From NCBI GenBank assembly GCA_905215325.1, contig CAJMPP010000005.1:12446-76445 (forward strand): a stretch of DNA of 64,000 nt. The letters run 5' to 3'. The notes below the pieces were generated by a model. That model worked only from the letters and a program-made list of their open reading frames with translations. It had not been told where the DNA came from and made no database searches. Shown here one piece after another: positions 8,347-15,902 of the stretch. The DNA comes from an uncultured bacterium. GTDB lineage: Bacteria > Actinomycetota > Coriobacteriia > Coriobacteriales > Eggerthellaceae. Positions within the stretch are counted from its first letter, which is position 1; each line of letters starts with the position of its first letter. Both the position numbers and the translations under genes were made by a program.

Positions 8347-8575
8347 GGAACCCCCTCTTCGCTTGATACCGTACCCGTATCCTACCAGGAGCAGCCCCGC
8401 CGACATACGCCGACAGCCTCGCCACCCGAATCGAGGATCGAGCTATGCAACACCAACGGCGGGCAAAAAAGCCGGTCTCTGCGTAAGAAAACCCTAACCA
8501 ATCCGCCTATAATACGATGCTATGACTCATGCGTTGCGCACGGCAGCGCACACCCGCGAACTAAAGGAGCTCTGC

Positions 8576-9556
8576 ATGGATCCCAACAAGCGTCCCGACG
8601 ACATGGTGCGCATCACCACCCCCGAACTCGCCCAAGCCTTCATCGACGAACAGGTTGCCGCAGTCCGCGAGCAGATCGGCGACAAGAAGGTCCTGCTGGC
8701 CCTTTCCGGCGGCGTTGACAGCTCCGTCGTCGCAGCGCTGCTCATCAAGGCCATCGGCAAGCAGCTCATCTGCGTGCATGTGAACCACGGCCTCATGCGC
8801 AAGGGCGAAAGCGAGCAGGTCATCGACGTGTTCAAGAATCAGCTGGATGCGAACCTGGTCTACGTGGACGCCACCGACCGCTTCCTCGGCAAGCTCATCG
8901 ACGTCGAGGAGCCCGAGACGAAGCGCAAGATCATCGGCGCGGAATTCATCCGCGTGTTCGAGGAAGAGGCCCGCAAGGTCGGCAACGAGGTCAGCTTCCT
9001 GGCGCAGGGCACCATCTACCCCGACATCCTGGAGTCCCAGGACGGCGTGAAGGCGCACCACAACGTGGGCGGCCTGCCCGAGGACCTGCAGTTCGAGCTG
9101 TGCGAGCCCGTCAAGCTGCTGTACAAAGACGAGGTGCGCGTGGTCGGCCGCGAGCTCGGCCTGCCCGAGAACATGGTCGAGCGCCAGCCCTTCCCCGGCC
9201 CCGGCCTGGGCGTTCGCTGCTTGGGCGCCATCACCCGCGATCGCCTGGAGGCGCTGCGCGAGGCCGACGCCATCGTGCGCGAGGAGATCGACAACGCCGG
9301 CCTGACCATCTGGCAGTACTTCGCCGTGGTCCCCGACTTCCGCGCAACCGGCGTGCGCGAGGGCAAGCGCGCCTACGACTGGCCCTGCATCATCCGCTGC
9401 ATCAACACGGTCGACGTCATGACCGCCGAGGTGCCCGAGCTTGACTGGGCGCTGCTCAAGCGCATCACCGCCCGCATCACCGCTGAGGTCCCCCGCATCT
9501 GCCGCGTGTGCTACGACCTCACCCCCAAGCCCGTAGGCACGGTGGAGTGGGAATAA
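8576..9556 (+). CDS. guaA: GMP synthase, ATP-pyrophosphatase subunit without glutaminase domain
   Basis: A 326-residue protein covering only the synthetase part of GMP synthase. The P-loop-like PP-loop LLALSGGVDSSVVAAL lies near residue 40, and the C-terminal dimerisation domain contains RQPFPGPGLGVRC and ends DLTPKPVGTVEWE. It adenylates XMP and aminates it to GMP. Bacterial GuaA normally has a further glutamine amidotransferase domain of about 190 residues at the N-terminus; here the frame starts at the ATG at 8576 after AAAGGAGC and nothing upstream encodes that domain. The two-subunit form is known in archaea. Either a separate glutaminase gene lies elsewhere or free ammonia is used. Confidence 0.92.
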   Translation: MDPNKRPDDMVRITTPELAQAFIDEQVAAVREQIGDKKVLLALSGGVDSSVVAALLIKAIGKQLICVHVNHGLMRKGESEQVIDVFKNQLDANLVYVDATDRFLGKLIDVEEPETKRKIIGAEFIRVFEEEARKVGNEVSFLAQGTIYPDILESQDGVKAHHNVGGLPEDLQFELCEPVKLLYKDEVRVVGRELGLPENMVERQPFPGPGLGVRCLGAITRDRLEALREADAIVREEIDNAGLTIWQYFAVVPDFRATGVREGKRAYDWPCIIRCINTVDVMTAEVPELDWALLKRITARITAEVPRICRVCYDLTPKPVGTVEWE

Positions 9557-9581
9557 GCCCAAAACAACATATCGCTCATCC

Positions 9582-9614
9582 AAGGCGCCTTGCTCTTTGC
9601 AAGGCGCCTTTTTC
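9582..9614 (+). terminator. Rho-independent terminator after guaA
   Basis: AAGGCGCCTT near 9582 pairs with AAGGCGCCTT at 9601-9610 (the arm is itself palindromic) and is followed by TTTTTC. It lies 25 bp after the guaA stop. Confidence 0.85.
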
Positions 9615-9675
9615 ATGAGGAATCGTCTGTAATGCTTCTTGCAACGACGAACAACATGCCGGATTTACATTTCAT

Positions 9676-9718
9676 AATGCAATATATAATTGACATTATG
9701 ATTTAAATGCAATATATT
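9676..9718 (+). promoter_or_regulatory. Strong promoter with duplicated box before the XRE gene
   Basis: TTGACA (9690-9695) and TATATT (9713-9718) are 17 bp apart. The 12-mer AATGCAATATAT occurs at 9676-9687 and again at 9706-9717, exactly 30 bp apart, so the copies lie on the same face of the helix; the second covers the start of the -10 box. This is a good layout for autorepression by the XRE protein encoded 48 bp downstream (inference). Confidence 0.65.
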
Positions 9719-9765
9719 TCTGTCATGTTGCAACGGATATCTGTCCATATGTCGAAAGGAAGTCC

Positions 9766-9975
9766 ATGCCAGGTCAGAAAAACCTACGCATGAAGGCAGC
9801 GCGCGCAGCGGCCGGCCTTTCGCAATCCGATTTAGCCGAAGCCGTCGGCGTCACACGCCAAACCATCGGCCTCATCGAGGCCGGCGGTTACAATCCCACG
9901 CTCAATTTATGCGTTGCCATTTGCAAAACCCTTCATGTCACCCTAAACGACCTTTTCTGGGACGAAGAACGCTAA
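9766..9975 (+). CDS. Small XRE-family regulator
   Basis: A 69-residue protein that is nothing but a Cro/CI-type helix-turn-helix (LSQSDLAEAVGVTRQTIGLI, residues about 18-37), with the typical NPTLNLCVAICKTLHVTLND following. Such YozG-like proteins commonly control a neighbouring membrane-protein gene. ATG at 9766 follows GAAAGGAAGTCC. The DUF6773-like gene begins 66 bp downstream and is probably in the same transcript. Its own promoter carries a duplicated 12-mer that may be its binding site. Confidence 0.9.
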   Translation: MPGQKNLRMKAARAAAGLSQSDLAEAVGVTRQTIGLIEAGGYNPTLNLCVAICKTLHVTLNDLFWDEER

Positions 9976-10041
9976 CCCGTTTTCATCGTTCCCAACCCAG
10001 CACGTTACCCAAACCAAGACATATCCTTTTAGGAGAGAATC

Positions 10042-10626
10042 ATGAAACTGCAAAATATGAAACTTGCCCAGAAATGGCGCGAATATGCCGGCCCGAAGGA
10101 CGAGCGTCTTGAGGCCGAGAACGCGAAAATCTACAAGCTTGGGTTCATGCTGCTATCGTTCGGAATGCTCACGTTGCTTGTGTATCAAATCATGGCCCAG
10201 CAGGTAGCGTGGGTGCACGATGGCGCCGGCGAAGCGTTTCGTCTCTTCGCAAATCCCGTTGACGCCGTCATGTACGCATGGCTTTTCATCGTGATGACCG
10301 TCTGTGCCGTGCTGCAAACGAGGAAAGGCTATGTCGACACCAACCGTTTCGGGCAAACAGAGCACATTCCCACGGGCTATTTCCTGCTCATTTCGGGCAT
10401 CACCGGCATCGCAAGCGCACTCGCCATCGCTGCTATGCGCTGCATCGCCGAGGCGCAGATCGTACCGATCGAAAGCGTCTTTTGGGGAGCGAACCTGGCA
10501 ACGGGCGTAGTGTTCGGCGTGACCATCTTCGTTGCCGTATTCGGCGCGCTGTGCTTAGCATTCTTTGAGGCAAAACAGCGCCGCGCGAAAATCGAAGCGG
10601 AACTAGACTGCCCCGACGACCTGTAA
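10042..10626 (+). CDS. DUF6773-like integral membrane protein
   Basis: A 194-residue protein with a charged N-terminus and four hydrophobic segments (about residues 33-51, 78-94, 113-133 and 149-172), then a basic/acidic tail. It resembles the DUF6773 family, whose members typically sit next to a small XRE regulator, as here. No catalytic motif is seen and function is unknown. ATG at 10042 is preceded by TAGGAGAGAATC. Family name is from memory of the pattern and is less sure than the topology. Confidence 0.7.
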   Translation: MKLQNMKLAQKWREYAGPKDERLEAENAKIYKLGFMLLSFGMLTLLVYQIMAQQVAWVHDGAGEAFRLFANPVDAVMYAWLFIVMTVCAVLQTRKGYVDTNRFGQTEHIPTGYFLLISGITGIASALAIAAMRCIAEAQIVPIESVFWGANLATGVVFGVTIFVAVFGALCLAFFEAKQRRAKIEAELDCPDDL

Positions 10627-10689
10627 CCTAAAGAGCGCCGAAGCAAGGCAGCCCACTGTAGCCCTAAACGTACAGTTTTTGAAGCCTAT

Positions 10690-10890
10690 AAGCTCTCGAA
10701 CAACGAGCCACATAGGAGCAGGATTCGCTTCCTGTGGCATTCCGCCGCGATGCCCTCGAGAACAGTCTCGCAGCCGCGCAGGGGCAGAATCCCCGTGCCC
10801 TGAGCCATCATATCGCGTTGTCCTCGAGCGCAATCATGCAACCGCGCAGGGGCAGGATTTCGTCTATGCCGTCCCGCGAACAACACGAAC
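10690..10890. repeat. Three degenerate tandem units of about 69 bp
   Basis: Each unit contains a version of GGGGCAGGATT preceded by a CTCGAG-like and CGCGC segment: AGGAGCAGGATTCG near 10717, AGGGGCAGAATCC near 10782 and AGGGGCAGGATTTC near 10851. Read on the minus strand the second and third units give the similar peptides ILPLRGC. The period is close to 69 bp, a multiple of three, so it may descend from coding repeats, but the frame is broken. Confidence 0.55.
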
Positions 10891-10918
10891 CGCGCCCGCA
10901 CAATCTTCTTGGGCGCGG
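10890..10918. terminator. GC-rich hairpin between convergent genes
   Basis: CCGCGCCC (10890-10897) pairs with GGGCGCGG (10911-10918) around a 13-nt loop. The following sequence has only a weak T-run, so termination is likely but not certain; it would serve the DegV gene and the repeat region. Confidence 0.5.
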
Positions 10919-10993
10919 CTTAACCGTTTCTGAAACGCTGTATTGTTAATAAAACCGAATCTTTGCAATCAACGACGCGCGGCAATCTACCAG

Positions 10994-11830
10994 CTAAAAG
11001 CCGACGATCAGGCCGCCGCGTTCGGCGTAGTAGCTGCAAAGACCCCTGGTCGGGAGGATCTCTACCCGGGAGTCAGCCCATGCGCCCAAGATGCCTTCTT
11101 TGAGAGCCTGGGCAACGGCATGGTTGTCGCAATGGCTGATGGCAACGTTGCCGCCGGCAAACCCGCGCTCCCTCATGCACTCGATAAGCGCGCGAACGGT
11201 GCGCTTCGGGCCGCGTGTCTTGCCCTCGACGACGATCCGGCCCTCGTCGCTTGCGCTGCCGATGCCCCACATGCCAAGCGCCTTGGCCAGAAAGCCCGCC
11301 ATCTTGTTCATGCGACCGTTTTTGATCAGATTGTCGAAGGACGAAAGCGCGAAGATCACCTTGGTCTTATCCAGAAACGCGTTCGCTCGATCCACCGCCT
11401 CATCGAAGTCGATGCCCTCGCGGGCGAGCCTTTCGATCTCGCGCACGCAAAGGACCAGCTCAGGGCCGGTAGAGCGGGAATCCAACACGGCGATCTTCTT
11501 GTCCGGGTCCGCTTCAAGCGCCAGGTCGCGGGCGGTGAGCGCGCTATTCATGCTTCCGGAGAGCTGCGACGAGATGGTGATGGCGAAGGTGCAATCAGCT
11601 TTCTCGAACTGCTCAAGCCACGCACCCGGGGCAGGGCACGAGGTGTAGCTGGCGGTCTTCTCCTGCTCCATGTCGCGCAGCATCTCCTCGATATCGAGCT
11701 GCTCGTCATCGGTATACCCGCGGACACCGACGCTGATCTCGAACGGCACGCTGGATAGCTCGATCGCATCGGATCGATAGTCCGACGGGATAAGGTCGCA
11801 GCTTGAATCCGTGACCACGTTCCATTTCAT
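10994..11830 (-). CDS. DegV family fatty-acid-binding protein
   Basis: A 278-residue DegV protein. It opens with the family pattern MKWNVVTDSSCDL, has the ITISSQLSGSMNSAL stretch that lines the lipid site, and the second domain with FDNLIKNGRMNKMAGFLAK. DegV/FakB proteins bind a fatty acid and present it to the kinase FakA; no FakA gene is in the window. The ATG at 11830 was chosen because the family motif starts there and a ribosome site (GGGAAAGGAC) precedes it; the frame is open further upstream. Confidence 0.9.
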   Translation of the reverse strand: MKWNVVTDSSCDLIPSDYRSDAIELSSVPFEISVGVRGYTDDEQLDIEEMLRDMEQEKTASYTSCPAPGAWLEQFEKADCTFAITISSQLSGSMNSALTARDLALEADPDKKIAVLDSRSTGPELVLCVREIERLAREGIDFDEAVDRANAFLDKTKVIFALSSFDNLIKNGRMNKMAGFLAKALGMWGIGSASDEGRIVVEGKTRGPKRTVRALIECMRERGFAGGNVAISHCDNHAVAQALKEGILGAWADSRVEILPTRGLCSYYAERGGLIVGF

Positions 11831-12147
11831 GTAGGCCGTCCTTTCCCGATGCGTCAGGGCGCCCGCATGCAACATGCGCCCCGCATCCATCTCTTTTCCC
11901 TGTATCCATCAGTCGAAGCGCAGCTTCTCCGCGCCCTTACATCGTAAGAAACCATCATGCCCATGACTTTCCCCATAATGCAAGGGTATGCGGCCAATCT
12001 CAAGCCGAAAGACCGCCGCAGCAAGCGCTACGGCGTTTCAAACCGCCCAAATCTTCCCCAACGCAAGAAAGGGAACGGGTGAAAAACCCGTTCCCTTTCC
12101 AAAACCATCGGTTGCCCGATGATCGACAAGGGTCCGCAGACGATTCG
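11831..12147. other. Intergenic region with terminator
   Basis: Upstream region of the DegV gene, followed by a terminator for the triple RidA gene at 12068-12098. A stretch at about 12040-12055 (AAACCGCCCAAATCTT) resembles the dispersed repeat described at 42556 and 48618. No gene seen. Confidence 0.5.
12068..12098 (-). terminator. Terminator of the triple RidA gene
   Basis: AAAGGGAACGGG pairs with CCCGTTCCCTTT around a loop of A and G bases (TGAAAAA). It lies about 50 bp after the RidA gene stop codon and probably works in both directions. Confidence 0.7.
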
Positions 12148-13413
12148 CTAGGCGATCGGCGGGGTGCCCTCGAAGTTGCCGAAGATGGCATCGATCTGGA
12201 TGGCGGCGCCCATGGGCAGGTTCGCAACGCCGACCACGCGACGAGCGGGGGTTCCCTCGGGGAAGAACTGGGCGTACACCTCGTTGACGGCGTCCATGTC
12301 GTTCATGTCCTCCACGAAGATGTTCACCTTGACGCAGTCCTCCAGGACATGGTCGACGCTCTCGATGATGGCCTTGATGTTCTTGAGAGCCTGCTCGGTC
12401 TCGGCCTTCACGCCGCCGGCGACCAGCGCGCCCGTTGCCGGGTCGATGCCGAGCTGGGCGGAGATGTTGTTGTAGTGGGAGAACGCCACGGTCTGGGAGG
12501 ACAGCTCGTCCTTCGGAGCGTTGGCGATGTTGTTGGCCTCGATGATCAGGCCATGACGGGCCTCGACGGCCTGCGGCGGGGTGCCGTCGCCGTGGGAGCA
12601 CACGGCCTCGATCTGCACGAGGGCGTGCTGCGGCAAGTCGGTGACCTCGACCACGGTGCGGGCCGGCAGGTAGTTGACGGCGCGGGCGATGCCCGAATCC
12701 GGGAAGAAGCGCTTGTAGATCTCGTTCATGGCCTCAACGTCGCCGAGGTCCTTCAGGAAGACGGTGACCTTGACGATGTCGTCGAACGGAACATCCATGG
12801 CGGTCAGGACGGCCTTGATGTTCTTCAGACACTGAGCGGTCTGCTCCTGCACGCCGCCCATGACGATCTGGTTGGAAACCGGGTCGATCGGCAGCTGAGC
12901 GGTGATGTTGTTGTAGTGGGAGAACGCCACGGACTGCGTGGACATCGCGTCGAACGGGGCGTTGTGGGTGTTGTTGGCGTACTTGACCAGGTCGCCGGCC
13001 TGGGGCTCGTTCGGGATGGTGCCTTCGCCGTTGGTGAGCAGAGCCTCAACCTGGACCAGGGCGCCCATGGGCAGATCGTTGACGGCAACGATGGTGCGGG
13101 CGGGCACGTAGGTGGTGAAGAAGGACTTGTAAGCCCTCTCCACAACGTCGATGTCCATGATGTCCTTGACGAAGATGGTGACGCGAACGACGTCGTTCAG
13201 GTCATGATCGATGCTTGCAACGATGGCTGCGATGTTGCGGAAGCACTGCTCTGCCTGCTCCTTGACACCGCCCTCGACGATAGCACCGGTCTTAGGATCG
13301 ACAGGCAGCTGAGCCGAGAGGTTGTTGTAATGGGAGAAAGCGACGGTCTGAGAGCACATCGGGCACTTCGGTGCGTTCTCGGTGTTCCTTGCCACTACCA
13401 CGTTATCCGCCAT
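12148..13413 (-). CDS. Protein of three fused RidA (YjgF/UK114) domains
   Basis: A 421-residue protein made of three consecutive RidA domains (about 1-137, 138-280, 281-421); the family is normally a single domain of about 130 residues that forms trimers and hydrolyses reactive enamines and imines. Each unit repeats VAFSHYNN followed by AQL, then DP-x(4)-I/LV, GGV, KNI or RNI, and a PAR-x(4)-V-x-x-LP block. The arginine of PAR that binds the substrate carboxylate is present in all three (PARTIV, PARTVV, PARRVV). The following acidic residue is Glu in units 1 and 2 (VQVEAL, VQIEAV) but Asp in unit 3 (IQIDAI). The usual tyrosine motif GPYSQA is replaced by FSHYNN. ATG at 13413 has GAAAGGGTATTGCC before it. 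Probably a covalent pseudo-trimer (inference). Confidence 0.92.
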   Translation of the reverse strand: MADNVVVARNTENAPKCPMCSQTVAFSHYNNLSAQLPVDPKTGAIVEGGVKEQAEQCFRNIAAIVASIDHDLNDVVRVTIFVKDIMDIDVVERAYKSFFTTYVPARTIVAVNDLPMGALVQVEALLTNGEGTIPNEPQAGDLVKYANNTHNAPFDAMSTQSVAFSHYNNITAQLPIDPVSNQIVMGGVQEQTAQCLKNIKAVLTAMDVPFDDIVKVTVFLKDLGDVEAMNEIYKRFFPDSGIARAVNYLPARTVVEVTDLPQHALVQIEAVCSHGDGTPPQAVEARHGLIIEANNIANAPKDELSSQTVAFSHYNNISAQLGIDPATGALVAGGVKAETEQALKNIKAIIESVDHVLEDCVKVNIFVEDMNDMDAVNEVYAQFFPEGTPARRVVGVANLPMGAAIQIDAIFGNFEGTPPIA

Positions 13414-13902
13414 GGCAATACCCTTTCTGTTGACAGCCTTCAATGAGGTTGCGCAAATACGTTTTCCCACGACTTGCGTCTCAGCGCATTAAACTTGACG
13501 GCGATTGTCATTGTCAATCGATTTTCAGCAAATTCGTTGCCGACATCTATCGGTCGAATCCCGGGAATCTAAGCGGAAAAATGATTGCCTGATCCCATAA
13601 TCCTTATGTTTCGGCGCGTATTTTCCAGCGAAACCCTGTTCATTCCGCATACCGATCAATGCCTTTTTCTGCAAAGTTTTTTCCAGCCGTTACCATTTCG
13701 TCAATCACGTTTCCCGGCGAAAAACAGCCGCTTGCCGTCGAAACCCATCCCTGACGAATCAAGGGCGAACCGTCAAGCCAACGGAAAAAGCCCTTGCTAC
13801 ACTCTCGCCGAAGGGAGCGGGCCGAGCCGGATGCACGCCGTCGCAAAATAGCCGAACGGCGCCTCAGGCGGCCCGCAAGCATGCAAGGAGAAGGGATCCG
13901 CC
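13414..13902. other. 489-bp divergent intergenic region
   Basis: It separates the triple RidA gene from the divergent DUF5692 gene. It contains the RidA promoter with an overlapping palindrome (13488-13520). The rest, 13530-13880, has no gene that I can support. Confidence 0.5.
13488..13520 (-). promoter_or_regulatory. Promoter of the triple RidA gene with overlapping palindrome
   Basis: On the minus strand TTGACA (13512-13517) and TTTAAT (13488-13493) are 18 bp apart, 75 bp before the start codon. CGATTG (13502-13507) and CAATCG (13515-13520) form an inverted repeat with a 7-bp spacer over the -35 box, a good position for a repressor. Confidence 0.6.
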
Positions 13903-14925
13903 ATGTTTTTCTACGAGCCGCTATCGGCGACGGCATGCGTGAGCGTTTTGCTGTACCTGGCATTTCTGATCGGCATGAACGAGCTGTCGCGCTTGAACAA
14001 ATGGATCGGCGCGGTCATATTCATCGCACTGCCGACCGTTCTGACCGTCTTCGTCTGGCCCCATACCGCGGTCGAAGGCACGGGCGCCGGCACCTGGTTC
14101 CAGTGGGTGAAAACCTACTCGTGCTTGGCCGGAGCGATCTTGGGCTGGTTGATCGTCTACTTCCCCGCCTTCCAGAAGAAGTACATCGTCTGCATCCCGC
14201 CCATCATCTTCGCCATCAACATCCTTGAGGCATGCATCCGCGACTTCCAGCTCACGGGCGTCAACGGCATCGTCGACGGCTACATGGTGGTCGGCGGCCC
14301 GTGGAACGTCATGAACGGCATCGCCGGCATCTTGAACGCCATCTGCATCTGCGGCTTCTTCGGCATCATCGTCAGCCGCGGCAAGAAGAAGGACTACGTC
14401 TGGCCCGATCAGCTGTGGTTCTGGATCATCGGCTACGACCTGTGGAACTTCGCCTACACCTACAACAGCGTCTCCGACCGCTCCATGTACTGCGGCCTGG
14501 TGCTTCTGGCAGCCTGCACCATCCCGGCGTTCTTCATCAAGCGCGGCGCCTACGCACAGCACCGCGTCCGCACGCTTGCCGTGAACATGATCGTCACCAT
14601 GACCATCCCCTGGTTCTTCCTGCATCCGGCGTTTGTGGTCCATTCCACCAACAACCCTGCAGCTCACATGACCATCTCGGTCATCGCGCTCATCTTCAAC
14701 GCGGGCGTGTTCATCTACCAGGCCTACACGATCTTCGGCAAGAAGCGCAACCCCTTCAAGCAGGAGCTCTACATCGACAACCCGCGCTTCCGCAGGGTGT
14801 ACCTCGAAAGCATCGACGTTCCCGAAGGCCAACGCGAAGCGGCGCTGGCCAACCTGGAGGAGTTCGGCTACGCGGCCGCATGGGACGAGAAGGGCCGCGT
14901 CAAAACCCTGGTGGAGCGCCCGTAA
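13903..14925 (+). CDS. DUF5692-family polytopic membrane protein
   Basis: A 340-residue membrane protein with about nine hydrophobic segments and a soluble C-terminal tail of about 55 residues. Landmarks are GVNGIVDGYMVVGGPWNVMN (residues about 118-137) and FWIIGYDLWNFAYTYN, which match my memory of DUF5692 proteins. No function is known. ATG at 13903 follows AAGGAGAAGGGATCCGCC. The end of the protein (SVIALIFNAGVFIYQ and KKRNPFKQELY) is repeated in the short frame that follows. A TetR gene lies downstream in the same direction and may control it. Confidence 0.8.
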   Translation: MFFYEPLSATACVSVLLYLAFLIGMNELSRLNKWIGAVIFIALPTVLTVFVWPHTAVEGTGAGTWFQWVKTYSCLAGAILGWLIVYFPAFQKKYIVCIPPIIFAINILEACIRDFQLTGVNGIVDGYMVVGGPWNVMNGIAGILNAICICGFFGIIVSRGKKKDYVWPDQLWFWIIGYDLWNFAYTYNSVSDRSMYCGLVLLAACTIPAFFIKRGAYAQHRVRTLAVNMIVTMTIPWFFLHPAFVVHSTNNPAAHMTISVIALIFNAGVFIYQAYTIFGKKRNPFKQELYIDNPRFRRVYLESIDVPEGQREAALANLEEFGYAAAWDEKGRVKTLVERP

Positions 14926-15116
14926 CGTTCGCCGAAATCCCCACGACCCACAACCCGAACGCGTTCTTCGCCATCAGCCTGGTGGCGCTCATCGCCAATG
15001 TGGCCCTTGCCGCCTACCAGCTACGCCGAATCCGCGCACGGCGCCTTAACCCGCTTAAGGACGAGCTCTATAATGACACGAAGAGCTATCGAGAAGTCGT
15101 CGAGGAAAACCGCTGA
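14926..15116 (+). pseudogene. Duplicated tail of the DUF5692 protein
   Basis: Directly after the DUF5692 stop, in the -1 frame, 64 codons run to a TGA at 15114-15116. They read IPTTHNPNAFFAISLVALIA, then NVALAAYQLRRIRARRLNPL and KDELYNDTKSYREVVEE. This aligns with the end of the upstream protein: STNNPAAHMTISVIALIFNA, GVFIYQ, KRNPFKQELYIDN. No ATG, GTG or TTG start with a ribosome site lies at its beginning, so it is best read as the tail of a second DUF5692 gene left by a deletion. A translated frameshift product or a small membrane protein started from an internal GTG are alternatives. Confidence 0.65.
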
Positions 15117-15179
15117 TCTACAGCGAACCGCGCCTTAGCGCACGCAGCGCGGCGGCTTCCCAACATGCGAAGGAGCCCC

Positions 15180-15902
15180 GTGTCTGCACTGGACAGCAAG
15201 CCGTTACCCGGATTCGATCCTGACCTGCCGCACCCCGTCACGCGGCAGGTCAGGCAAAGCGCGCGGCTTGAAGGCACCGCCGGCGACATCATGCTGGCGG
15301 CGCGCGAGCTTTACGAAACCGAGGGGGTCGCCGCAACCAGCATGGCCGCCATCGCCCGCAAGGCCGGCGTGGCGCGCAGCCTTCTGTACTATTACTTCCC
15401 CGACAAGCAGGCCGTCACCGACGCCGTGATCGAGGACTATCTTGAGGATCTGGTCGAAAGCGTGTCCACCTGGAACGAGCTGCGCGCATTCGGCGAAACC
15501 CCCTCGGAACTGAAAAACTGCGTGTCCATGCTGCGACGCGCGCTCTACACCGCATCGGGCGACCCTCGCCCGATGTTTTCCGTGCTCGAGGAGCTAGGCC
15601 TGCGCGACCGCTTCGCCACGCAGGCCGTCCGCGAGGTGGTGGCATGCATCCAGAACTACATCGTGTCCGAGTACATGGCGTACCGGACCATCGAGATCCA
15701 ACTGATCCCTGAGACGTTCGGCCTGCTCATATTCGGGTTAGCGGGGATGATGAAGGCCAAGCCCGACATCACCGACGACGAGCTTGCAACGCTTATCGCC
15801 CAAACGCTTCGCCTTGACATGACGGTGATCGATCCGCCGCCATGGCCGGAGCACCCTGATGCGCCTTCGCGCCCGACGCCATCTCCCGATGGCGCGGCTT
15901 AG
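15180..15902 (+). CDS. TetR-family transcriptional regulator
   Basis: A 240-residue TetR regulator. The helix-turn-helix is clear: ATSMAAIARKAGVARSLLYY, followed by YFPDKQAVTDAVIEDYL. The C-terminal ligand domain is unlike well-known classes. The GTG at 15180 was chosen because it follows AAGGAGCCCC at good spacing; the in-frame ATG at 15165 has no ribosome site. Its last four bases overlap the convergent XdhC gene. Likely targets are the DUF5692 gene upstream or itself (inference). Confidence 0.87.
   Translation: MSALDSKPLPGFDPDLPHPVTRQVRQSARLEGTAGDIMLAARELYETEGVAATSMAAIARKAGVARSLLYYYFPDKQAVTDAVIEDYLEDLVESVSTWNELRAFGETPSELKNCVSMLRRALYTASGDPRPMFSVLEELGLRDRFATQAVREVVACIQNYIVSEYMAYRTIEIQLIPETFGLLIFGLAGMMKAKPDITDDELATLIAQTLRLDMTVIDPPPWPEHPDAPSRPTPSPDGAA

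Larger units (their letters stand above)
10627..10993. other. 367-bp intergenic region with tandem repeat
   Basis: It separates the convergent DUF6773 and DegV genes. It contains a degenerate three-unit repeat (10690-10890) and a GC hairpin (10890-10918). No convincing gene is seen. Confidence 0.6.
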
